A DNA stretch of 64,000 bases from Macrotrachela quadricornifera (taxonomy: Eukaryota > Rotifera > Eurotatoria > Philodinida > Philodinidae): assembly GCA_022393335.1 (NCBI GenBank), contig JAJEKB010021020.1, positions 16,299 through 80,298 on the forward strand, read 5' to 3'. The notes below the pieces were generated by a model. The model was given only the letters and a program-made list of their open reading frames with translations, was not told the DNA's origin and did no database searches. Below, one piece after another: positions 12,782-24,200 of this stretch. Within the stretch, counting starts at the first letter, position 1. Each line of letters starts with the position of its first letter. The position numbers were made by a program, and so were the translations under genes.

Positions 12782-14818
12782 TTAGTCATCATTATTATAA
12801 TATTGATCTTCACCTATTTGTTGAATATATTGTCGACGATTTTGATAATCAAATTTTAACCATTGTGTAATAATTGAAGACCATCCATTAAGTAAAAATG
12901 GTATATCATATCGATGCTGATCATGATTAAATTTTTCAAACCATATTTGATTAATAAATAAAAAAAATGGATCATTTAATGATTGATCAATAAATGGTTG
13001 TCGACCAAATATCATATAAATTTTTGTTAAAACATTTATAATTATATTAAAATTTTCTTTTCTATCATCATTATCTGAATTTAAACCTAAAATTTTTTTC
13101 ATTTCAATTTCAAATTTTGATGGTTCTTTTGGTTCAATTAATTCAATACCTAAAATGAAAAACAAAAAGTATATTTTAATACACTTTCTTCCTGCATTTT
13201 CTATAGATAAAAGTGTTAATTTAATTCGTCTAATAAGTTTTTTTTTCACTAGACCAAAAGTCAAAATATAAACACCTACATAGTCGTTCTCTAAAAAATA
13301 TTCTTTTCTCATAGATTTATGATATTGTTATTTGGCTTTCTCGAATGCTCTAAAACATACTGTCAAAACGATCTATCTATTGGTTTTGTCTATAGAGAAT
13401 ACAGGAGAAAAATGCATTGAGATTTTCTCCAGTTTATTATAATCTACTCGTTATAATAAAAAAATCGTTTACCTTCATGTCGAATTTTTTTACTTATTTG
13501 TTTAATAACAAATTGTATTGTTGTTAATGATTGTTTTTTCCATTGATCAGCTGTTATATTTTTAATCATACGTGATGCTGATATTTGACATGATGCTTCA
13601 ATATAATCATAAAAAAAAATTTCAATTGCATTATTTAATATAAATTTTTCAATAATATGAAAATTTTTTGATTGAGAATAAATATAATTATTAATAGCAT
13701 CAGATAAAGCATCACCTAATGCTTGACGATATAAATCAATTGTTGTTAAACGATGAATTTGTTTTAATGCACGTAATGAAATTTTATCATCGGATGAATT
13801 AACAACTAATGAAGCTAAAATATTATTTACAAAAAATGAATATTCCTACAAAAAAATAAATCAATACGAATTAATATTTTATTTTTAAATTTTTAATATT
13901 TACATATGCCGCTAAATCATCTGAAGCTTTTTCTTCTAAATCATAATCTCGTTTATCACGTGATAAATTTCGTTGTTTATATGCTTTTATACGTAATAAT
14001 CCAACATCAGGCATTTCATTTAATATAAGATCTTCAAATAATGGATCAGCTTGAATTAATTTCTAAATAAATAAATAAATAAATATATATATATATATAT
14101 ATATGAAAATATTTTAAATTTACTGTAACATTAAATACAGAATTAAAATCAACAGCTAATTCATGTAATCTTAAACCAAGATCACCAGTATTTATATTCA
14201 TTAATTTTTTATCTTTTTTATTTTCAAAATAAACACGTAATAAATATCGAATCTGATAAAGTATTGATGGAATTTCAATCATTAATACTTGACTTAACAT
14301 AAAAAAATTTAGAATAAAAAAAAACAATATTAGATATTTATTTTAATTTACTGTTCAATAATATATTGAAGATTTTTTAAAGATTTTTTTGCTGTTCCAA
14401 CTGGTTTTCTCCATTTTTTCATTGTATTTTGTTTTTTTTCTAATAATAATTTTAAATCAAGATAATCAAGAAGATTTTGTTTATGATCATCTATAGCTTG
14501 TTTTATAAATTCTTCACATTGTTCAATAAAACCAAGATGATATGAACAAATAGCTGCACGATAAAATCCTTTAAAATTTTCATTTTTTTTTAATTTTAAT
14601 GATTGTTTAGCATCTTTATATCCTGAATAAAAATTTTTATCTTGAATATAAGCAGCTGAACGATTTGAATATAATAAATATAATGGAACATTTTCTTCTT
14701 TTAAATTTTTTTCAATAAGTTCAATTGCTTTACTATAGGTTTCAATGGCTAATAATGATTCATTATTTGAATAATATTGATTACCCTGAATTTTATATTC
14801 CATTGCTGTTAATGCCAT
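12782..14818 (-). CDS. TPR-domain protein with Hsp70/Hsp90-type dicarboxylate clamp, 5 exons, 511 aa
   Basis: Exons (high to low): 14352-14818, 14124-14292, 13904-14062, 13473-13845, 12782-13149, with GT..AG junctions and a frame of 1536 nt kept throughout. The N-terminal 130 residues form three TPR helix pairs: KIQGNQYYSNNESLLAIETY, LLYSNRSAAYIQDKNF, FKGFYRAAICSYHLGF. The five clamp positions that bind a C-terminal EEVD in Hsp70/Hsp90 co-chaperones are all present (Lys and Asn of KxxGN, Asn of SNRSAAY, Lys and Arg of KGFYRAA). The remaining about 380 residues are predicted helical, with no family I can name; they start at RKPVGTAKK and end at EDQYYNNDD. No signal peptide, so cytosolic. A co-chaperone or client adaptor role is inferred from the clamp. 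Intron 2 contains an AAAT/AT microsatellite at 14061-14104. Confidence 0.85.
14061..14104. repeat. Simple repeat (AAAT)n then (AT)n in an intron
   Basis: A short run of TAAA units passing into at least ten AT dinucleotides, inside the second intron of the TPR gene. Confidence 0.85.
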
Positions 14819-17808
14819 TTTATATTTTAAAATAATCGTCGATTTTAATTCTAAAAAAAAATAAATTCTTTTGAATATATTAGAATTTAATGACCTATTT
14901 TCAGTTCGTTAATAAAATGAAAATATGTACATATATTTATCATGATTATTTGAATTAAATCGTTTTTTTTTTCGTTCTTATATTAAAGTCGATAGATAAT
15001 AAGAGAAATAGACGAGAGAAAAATTAGTCAGCTATTAAGAATACTATAAAATATACAAAAGAAATAAATGTCTACGATAAATATCACAAGTTAATAACGA
15101 TTGATCAGAAAAATGATGAAAAAAACAAAATCTCGACATGAAAAATATTTGATAAATACTTTAAAAAGTTCTCACTACTGAAACATATTTGTTAGTGTAT
15201 GAAAATATGATAAGAGTCTAACAAAGATCAAAATAAATAAATAGAAAAAAATTAATAATGTATCATTTTTTTCACTTACCTGTTTCTGTATATATGTACA
15301 TTCATACGACAACATAACGCTATATATAGAGCGATAACAAGTAATGGAAAATTCTATGGATGATAAACAACGAAAGGAAAAATCCTTATGACTACATCTG
15401 AAGAAGTTATCGATCATAATATTGTTATTTAAATAGTTCTTCATCCAAATCTTTTAGTTAATGTATATCAAATATTACTTATCTCTATTACTACTCGTTA
15501 AAATATAGACTAATTGAACTATCAGAAGAGCACTAATGAATTCTAAGTGATTATAATTACCATTTACTAGAGAAACTATTTTCCTCAATATTTTCCTGTT
15601 TCAGTATTTTTTCAATTCAATATATGTTCTTCGACATTTCTTCTTTCTGCATTTTTCCAGCACATCGTTAATAACTATAAGGAGAAAAGAAGAAAATAAT
15701 TTTATATGTTATGAAGGAATAAAACATTTTGACCTAGTTTATCTTTTTAGTATTTCATATTTAAACTAAAATGTTTAGTTAGTTGATTTGAATCAATATC
15801 ATCAAACAGATTTTTTCATAATCTTAATCCTGTACTGAGTCAGGGAAGTATTTGTGTTGATGTTCATTAAAGTTGAAACAATAGAAAAATATTTATGAAT
15901 GCATTCTTTAACAACAGTAGCTCATTTTCAAAATAGACAATGATATATGTCGTCGTCGTCATCCTTCAAACTATTAATGATTTTCTTTGATAAAATGTTT
16001 AATATATCCATACTTTCGTAATCTATCAATTTATTTTTTTTATTACTTTAATCATGTTGTACATATCACTATTTCACGAATACATGTAACTCATAATAAA
16101 TTTATTCATTACAGCTTTAAATATTATTCTCATTTTCAAACAAAAATTTTCACGATTTTTATCGTTCATAACAATACTAATAAAGAATATTATCAGTCGA
16201 TTGAAAGTTTAGCTTTTTTTTCCTTCATTCATTATACGTTATCGAAAGCAATGCTTAACTTTGTTGTTTCATTTTAATTATCTCGAATGTTGAGAAAAAT
16301 AAAAACGAAGTCTAGAATAAGCCATCTTTTTTCTGGGCTATTAGCAAATAAATAGTACATACGCTAATAAAATCGAATAATGGATGCAGATAAGTAAAAA
16401 TCAATATATTACTATCATCCTAGATAATGAATTCTTAATCTTTCATTCTCGAAATTATCAGAACCAGCCACGCAAACTTCAAGACAGCATGAAAGAGAGA
16501 AAAAAATCGTACCAATTTATATGAATAATATTCCTCGTATTGCGTTGATATTAGTTTATTAATTGTTATACAAATACGTGTTTCTTATCATTTTAGACAA
16601 TATTCCTTATAATCATTTTATCATTAAATGTTTTGTCGTATCATGAAACGGAAATGCTAATTAGTAATTTAATGTCACAATAAGATATTATCAAAAATAA
16701 ACGTATTTAACTATTCATGTATCTATGTATAGTCTGTATTCAATTCATCTAAATACAATAAAATATCCTGACCATAATAAAATGAGATTGAAAGTATGTA
16801 AAACATTTCAGTTTTTGTTCTACTTGCAATCATTAACTGTATGAAAATAGAATTAGACTCTGAAAACTTTATCTTATTTTGAGGACCTTCTGTATTAAAA
16901 ATAGAGTAAATTCTGTACGACCCGTTTTTGATATACGATGAATTTCTTTTTTTTATTTCGTCAATTAATGCATCATAGTTTTCAAGTTTAATTTAGTGCA
17001 TATTAGTCGTAATAGCATCTTACATATAACAATCTAAAACACTCAGATGAAACATATTTGATAGTAGCCATCTGTGATTGTCGGCAGAATTCTTAAATTT
17101 TTCTTCGCATTCTGCCAATAACTCCTGATGTGTATACAATGTGATATAGTCTTGTTGATAGTCAACAATATTGGAATGAGTAAAAAATTATAATAGAAGA
17201 ACATCAATGATCACTTTTACCATAATACTTTGATTGAAGAAATAGGAAAAGAAATTCATGATGTGTCAAAAAGTGATGTTATTTTCAGCGTCGAAAGTTG
17301 TTGATGCAGAGATTTTGCATATTTTGTAAACAACAAGTATACAATTGAAATAAACTTTACTCTATGGAGTGTAGGATCTTTCAGATATTCTCTGATAATA
17401 CATTTTGTTTTTAAGATAAGTGTATTAGATGGTAAAAAAAAGAAATACAAAAAAAACGGTTATTCATTATGTATCGCTCGTTGTATACATATATTGGATT
17501 TCCTCAAATCTTTGATTAAGTAAAAAGACAACTGCAGTGAAACTTGTACCATATAGTGAGATTCTTGAAGAAAATCGAAATTGTTCATGATAGCTGTATA
17601 TTTTCTTGACTCATTCTCACTCTACAATTGCAAATTATATTTGTTGTATTATCAAGAGATTAGTGAAAGAGCAAAAGCTATCATCGCTTTAAATTTAAAA
17701 TGGCAGATTAAGGATGCATAAGCAAGAGTAGATTATTTATTTGAAATGAAGATGAAAACTACGTTGGAACTACATATTATGAGTCATTCATAGCAAAAAT
17801 TGCCAATT
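14819..17808. other. 3-kb gene-free region
   Basis: AT-rich on both strands. Frames of up to about 95 codons exist (for example 15987-16277) but have low-complexity, Phe/Tyr/His-rich composition and no splice context, so they are not called. Confidence 0.4.
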
Positions 17809-18224
17809 CTACTGGAATGTAATTGTCATCGTTTGTGACCCACCATTGCAAGTAGTATCATTAATACCACCCCAATTTGAAGTTCCAATACATGGCCGTA
17901 TAGTATAACCAGAACCACATTGACATATGTTACCTGTTGCTGTTAATTCAACACTATTACCACATGCAGCACATGAACCAACCATCCAATCATAACCGTT
18001 TGATGATACTGGACCATAAGTAGTGTTCGTTCGCAAAGCTTGGGCAATGGAGGCTACATAGGCACGATTTGTGAGTGTTATACCAGTAGGACTATTTGTG
18101 CCGCTCATTTTCAAAAATGAATAGCTACGAACGATTAATTGATTTCGGAATGTATTCCAAGCGGTACATTGAGATGAAGCACTGATGCCAGTGCTGAAAC
18201 TTTGAGAAAATACAATTGGGCTTG
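17809..18224 (-). other. Exon encoding Cys-rich C-terminal domain of the astacin gene
   Basis: Acceptor AG at 18225-18226, stop at 17809. The 138 encoded residues include SPIVFSQSFSTG, QCTAWNTFRNQL, an NSPTGITLTN stretch, GYDWMVGSCAACG, CQCGSGYTIRPCIG, NWGGINDTTCNGG and SQTMTITFQ. Seven or more Cys and several conserved-looking Trp/Gly positions suggest a disulphide-stabilised extracellular domain. I cannot assign it to a named family. The entering phase (two bases needed to complete a codon) fits the phase-1 donor of the PPC-like exon at 23854, the reason for placing it in the same gene. Confidence 0.7.
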
Positions 18225-21200
18225 CTGAAACAAAAAATTCGTTAGAGGCAGAATAATCCTCGTTTCTAGTGCAAACTATTTGCTATCGTTATATTAGAGT
18301 TATAGTGCAGAAGTTAACAGAAAACTTTTTGTATTATATTCAAAGGATTTTGTTCGATATTTCAATAAATTTATCCATCAATTTAAAATATTTTTTAGCG
18401 CTGATGAACAGAAAAAATACGTTATTTAGTTTGTGTATATCATCATATATTTGCTGTGTCTAATTTATCTTGCATATGTTCTAGCTTAATAGAGTGAATC
18501 GTTCTAAAATAATGTCAAGCTGACAACTTCGAAATTCGATATTTCAAATCAACTTAGACGAGGTTTCTCTAAGTCTGACAAGCAAGTATCACAATACTGT
18601 GTACATATTTATATAACAAAGGATTAATAATACTAGTCACTAAGTTGACAAACGAAGAAGACATATGTAAGCTAAACGTAACATTATAAATATTTCAAGA
18701 GTTCTTCTCTTCAAGTATAGACGAATTGTAGCTTATTTCGCATTATCCTTTGACGATTTACATCTTTAATATCGTAAATAACATAGGAGAAATCTCAAGA
18801 ACAGCAAACGAGTGACATAATTTTAACTAATTTTTTTTTTATTGTAAAATATTTTGTTTTGTACTAGCTCTTTTATTATATACTCAGTGTAATATGCAAG
18901 TTTGTCATATTTAGCGAAATTATATTTTAGCTACTTTGCACATATTTCTGCCGTAATTCATACAAGCTTGGTTGAAAGAAAGCATATCCGACTTACAAGT
19001 AGCATAGAAAAACATCTTAATACTAATCTACTAATTTAAAATCTATATTCTACTGCGTTTAAAATACGCACTTCTCTCTTCTACTTTGAGGAGATATTCA
19101 TGACCGGATACAAAGACTGGCCGTTCACTATTTATCCATTTGAACTACAATCAAAATCATTGATGTAGTTTTGAATTAGGGCAGAATCTGGCATCGAATC
19201 CTAATCAAAAAGATGCAAGTCGCAACCATCCTTCTTCCTACAATAAGCAGAGATCACCATCTAATAAAATACTTAGTGTTGTAATTCTTATAACTCAAAC
19301 AAACACACCACGTTGAATAAAGTTCCCATGCAAAAATTTTTTGCCTCAAAACGCGTCTGAAACGCGTTTCATTTGCGTGTGGAACGCTAAGAGTGAACGC
19401 GTCTAAACGCGTCTACAGTGAAACAAACGAAGGGTTCAGACGCGATTTTTTTAGAAACGCATCTGAACGCGTTTATAGTTCGACTTGCGTTCAAACGCAT
19501 TTTTCGCAAAAAACGCGTCTCCAGTGAAACATTCGAAGCGTCTGAACGCGTTTCATAAAAAATCCAAAAATTTTGAAAAATATATTCGAATCCATTTCAG
19601 ATTCGAACTGAGTCACCATCATCAATATTTTTCGATTGTCTTAGTCTACCCTGGTAGATGGATTGAATTTTACCTTAAGCAATGACGATCAGATTTGAAC
19701 AGATGAACCAGTGATCAGAAGTCGTTCATACACACCACTGAGCTATACTAGCTTGAAATCTTTTCTTATTTAAAACAAAATATATTTAAATGCGAATTTC
19801 ATCGATTAAATACTTCATTTTCATAAGATGTACTTTTTTCGAAGTTCAGATATTTAACACATAATATGACTTTTCATTTATCTTTTTAAATAGTTTTATT
19901 TTTTTTTAATAAAATAATATCTTTTATTATTGTCTACTACATGCGACTAATACTATGATTTTTTTTCATTTTTTCGGTCATATGATAAATAAATTTATCG
20001 AAGAATTTAATGAATAAATAATTATTCATATAATCTTTTAGTCGGATTATATGATGAAAAGTTCTTAATATTACTTAAATGGTAATATTTAGTATAATTT
20101 GCTAAAAGAGTTATGGATAGTTGAAAATTATTACAATATTGTTTTATTATTATATATAGAAACTGTAGAAAAATATGAATTCTTTGCTGTATGTGTGATT
20201 GAACTTTTGTCTATTTTAAAATCATCCTGACATTCTTTATTAAGAAGTTTAATGGAGTTTAGATGAATAAAATATATGTAAACAGATGATTTTGATCACG
20301 TAGTTAATTATTCTAGCACAGCAATTTTTGCGTAAAATCGCATTCGATTAACCCTTTGACCGCCGCCGCCGTTTAGAAACGTCGGAAACCTCATCTTTGA
20401 ATTAAATAAAGTAACCATTCATAACGTATGCATTTTACACACACTTGCATAAAAAAAAGTGTTAGACAGCTTGAGCTTCAGAGTCTACCATTTTATTAAG
20501 GCACACTATAGAATTATTCTATAAAAAGCGAGTACATTTTCTGCAAAAACGTTTCTTCCTTCTCATATGTCGGCGGTCAAAGGGTTAATAAGAGCTAAAC
20601 GCATACAAACGCGCTTGAAGGCATGAGTGCATTCCAACGTACCTAAAAAAATATTTGAAATGCGTTTAAATGCAATTAGTAAATAAGATGCGTTTAAACG
20701 CGTTCAGCTTTTCCTAGAAACGTGTTGAGACACGGCTCATATTTTTTCTGATTGCGTTTAAACACGTCGTGTAGGAAAACTGCATCCAGACGCGTTTCGA
20801 TATTTTTTCTAACCGCATCTCAACGCGTTTCATATTGAAAATGCATTTGAATGCATTGTGGAATGGTTTTTAATCGCGTGTGAACGCGTTTTATTGTGAA
20901 ACCGCGTTTCAACGCATCGACTTTGCGTTTCATGTTCACATGCGTTAGCTTATTACAACTGATAACTAGCTGTTCGATGATAGTTAGTGAAAGAATAAGC
21001 CAGCTGGTGTGATTTTCTTAGATAAGAGCAGCACAAACGTACTTTTAAGCGTTATTCAACAATGTGACAATTCGATTCTCATACACTTATCTATCAGTTA
21101 TTACTCAACTTTTTTTATGTACCAGAGATGTCATCGGTTCGTGTTTTTTTCGAACCGAACCGAACCGAACCGAATATAGTTGAAACTGATTAGAAGTCAC

Positions 21201-24200
21201 ACTAAATTAAGGGAATCATTAAAATGTTGTTTGTATTATGATATGTAGAAGGATCCATTTTTAAATAACCATTCAAAGCGTTTATAAAATTTGATTTTGT
21301 TTCAAGGAAACCAACTAAGAAAAATTGATTATTATAATATATTCAAATCAGGGCTGCCAAGTGTACTTCATTTTGGGGTATTATACTTCATTTGGCCATT
21401 TTGCACCCCGAAAAAAACTGTATCTTTGAGGAACAATTTTTGTACCCCGTTTGAATTTTTGAGCTTCTAGCACGATACACTGATTTTTGATAGATATAAA
21501 TTGTGTTTCATATTGAAGCTCATAGCGCCGCTGTAGTGACACTTATAATGAGCGATATTGGTGAAGAATTGGCTAAAGATTAGTAATATCTGTTTCATTG
21601 ATTTTATTTTATTGCACCTTACTTTTTTCTATTTTAAGTCAAAATAAATTTCGATAGGTCCGTTTTTCTCTTTATAGTCATATTAAGCATTCAACCAAAA
21701 CTAGGCAAAGTTCAGTGTTAAGTAACTGAAATTGTAGCTGTTAAACTAAAAATCAGATTGAACTGTAAGGCAAAATGTAATATTTTCTTTTTACATTTTT
21801 TCGAAACGAACCTGATTTAATCATATGTACTCAACGACAAGAAAAGTATAGCCATAATAAAAACCCTGTTCCAGTTGATTATAATATTCAGCATGTCTTG
21901 ATTGAAAATGTTGTATTGTTTTTTAGATTACAGTTGTTTTAGTTATCACATTCGCGGGGATGGGTATCTTGTTTTTTTCATAATTTGTAAACAGTCCGGT
22001 TCCTTTATTCATGTCAATTGTAATACTATAAAACGGCTTTTGCCAACGTTACTATTATAGATAAGAGTTATACGGATTTCCTTATCAGAGATAAAAGATG
22101 TAGCATCTCATGTCAGAATATTGTAGAAATATTCATGTTTTCCTACTGTAAAGAGACTTTCGCATCACCCTATGCGAGAATGGACCCGTGAATCTCATCG
22201 CATCTAGCGTATTAAAGTATTGTTTAATTGTGATAGTGTGCTCTCTTGTATAAAATACTCAATAAACTCGAAATCTAATAGAGAGCAGTGAAAAATTATG
22301 TTCTTTTTTGAGAGAAAAGACTTTTCATTTAGTTTTTCCACAATAATCCTCTTCTTTTAGAAAAAATTGCGTATTCCAACAGCATACCCTATTCTAGAAA
22401 AACTTGTGCCCTAATCGTATCCCATTTAAGGCTCCCCCCCCACCCTAAACTCTATTTTTGCTTCTGATCATCCAATCTTGTTGAAATTTTCAGAGTAGTT
22501 GTAGCTCATACTAGATAGCTCACAGTAAAAATTTCAGCTCAAAATATTGAGTCTACCAGGTTTTACCTGAGGATTACCGGTCAAAATGGAGGGTCCGGGG
22601 TTTCCCAAATCCTGCTGCCATCTTAAACGCTTGAAAGCTCGGGTTGGTTTTAAAATATGCCAAAAACCTAGAACTAGAACTTAACAGAGCTCGAATTTTA
22701 ATTTTCGCTTACAATTTTTTTTGTTGAAGTTTATCTTATAGTGTATGATAATGATAGGGCATGCACTGTAATACATTTAAATGTTATGAGACACTGAACA
22801 TAAAATCTAAAATTTTGGCTCTATTAAGTTGTAGAGCTAATCAATCTCTTCATTTTGAAACCAACCCGAGCTCTGTAGCTTTTAAAATGGCGAAAGGATT
22901 TGGGAAATACGAAAGTATTAAAAGAAAAACGAATTTGAGAAAAACGTGAAAGAAGTTTGAAAAGCCTAGATTAGGGGAGGTTCCGAAAAAATCGATGTTT
23001 TGTCGTGAAAACTCATCCGAAAACTAATAAACTACAGTGCGTCCGATAGCTGAGACTTTGCTCTATCTAGTGCGCTACAAGTCAAAAGATCGAAAGAATT
23101 TTACGAAAATTTACATTTCGAAGTTTCCGAGGAACCTTGAGAAGTCTAGATTAGGAGGCTTTTGAAAAAACGATTTTTTTCTCGTGAAAATTTATCATAC
23201 AACCGATAAACCATAGTGCGTTCGATAGCAGAAACTTTGCTCTATCTAAAGCGCTATAAATCAAAAGATCGAAAATTTTCATATATTAGGGTGGGGAGGA
23301 ACCTTAAAGTATGATGCACCTCATTCGAACACTAACACTTGGCAGCCCTGATTCAAATACAAATAAAAAACAAATATGATTAGTCTTTAAAGAATAAGAA
23401 AATAAGCAATGGTTTGGTTGTGTATTGTTAGATATAATTTGTGATTTGATCACGTTAACTTCTAATGAGAAAAATGTTAAAATTGTTTTTGTTCAAAATA
23501 ACATCTATTTAATTCTAACATGAGAGTGTATTTCATTTATCACTATTCTTTGAGAGAACGATGTCAAGTATAAATTCTTTCTCTGTATACTGAGAAACAA
23601 AGAATTTTCTTTGTTTCCATAGGAAATCATTGTTTCATTGCGTGCATTATTTCTATTGCACAGAGGAGAATATAGTATGATAAGTTAAATAAAGCTGGAT
23701 AAAAAAAAAATTTAAACCGAACCGAACCGATTAAATTTTCAAAAAGTTTGAACCGAACCGAGTTCGAGTCGGTTCGGTTCGGTTCGAAACCGAACCGATA
23801 ACATCTCTGTTATGTACTTAAATTTTAGAATTGGACTACTCACGTGTTGTTGATGTTGTTGATGTTGTTGATGTTGTTGTGCTGGTCGTTGTTGCTATGT
23901 TTATACGAGAAAGTCCAATGGCTGCTGGACCAGATGCAATGACTCGAAACGTTCCCTGCATTGATGGTGAAAATGTTGTAGCAACCAAGATATATGTTCG
24001 ACCAGCTTGAAGAGAAACTNNNNNNNNNNNNNNNNNNNNNNNNNNNNNNNNNNNNNNNNNNNNNNNNNNNNNNNNNNNNNNNNNNNNNNNNNNNNNNNNN
24101 NNNNNNNNNNNNNNNNNNNNNNNNNNNNNNNNNNNNNNNNNNNNNNNNNNNNNNNNNNNNNNNNNNNNNNNNNNNNNNNNNNNNNNNNNNNNNNNNNNNN

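Larger units (their letters stand above)
21123..23809. mobile_element. Non-autonomous hAT element (host of a nested hAT)
   Basis: Ends are CAGAGATGTCATCGGTTCG (left) and the complement of CAGAGATGTTATCGGTTCGG (right). The perfect 8-bp target duplication TTATGTAC lies at 21115-21122 and 23810-23817. Subterminal tandem GAACC/GGTTC words (CGAACCGAACCGAACC) occur at both ends. No transposase frame. Without the nested insert it is about 685 bp. It sits in the intron just downstream of the second PPC-like exon of the astacin gene. Confidence 0.93.

Noticed and set aside
15950..15966. GTCGTCGTC trinucleotide run
   Set aside because: Too short to be meaningful as a microsatellite or motif.
15987..16277. 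96-codon plus-strand frame
   Set aside because: Low-complexity Phe/Tyr/His composition typical of AT-rich noise; no splice signals or relatives recognised.
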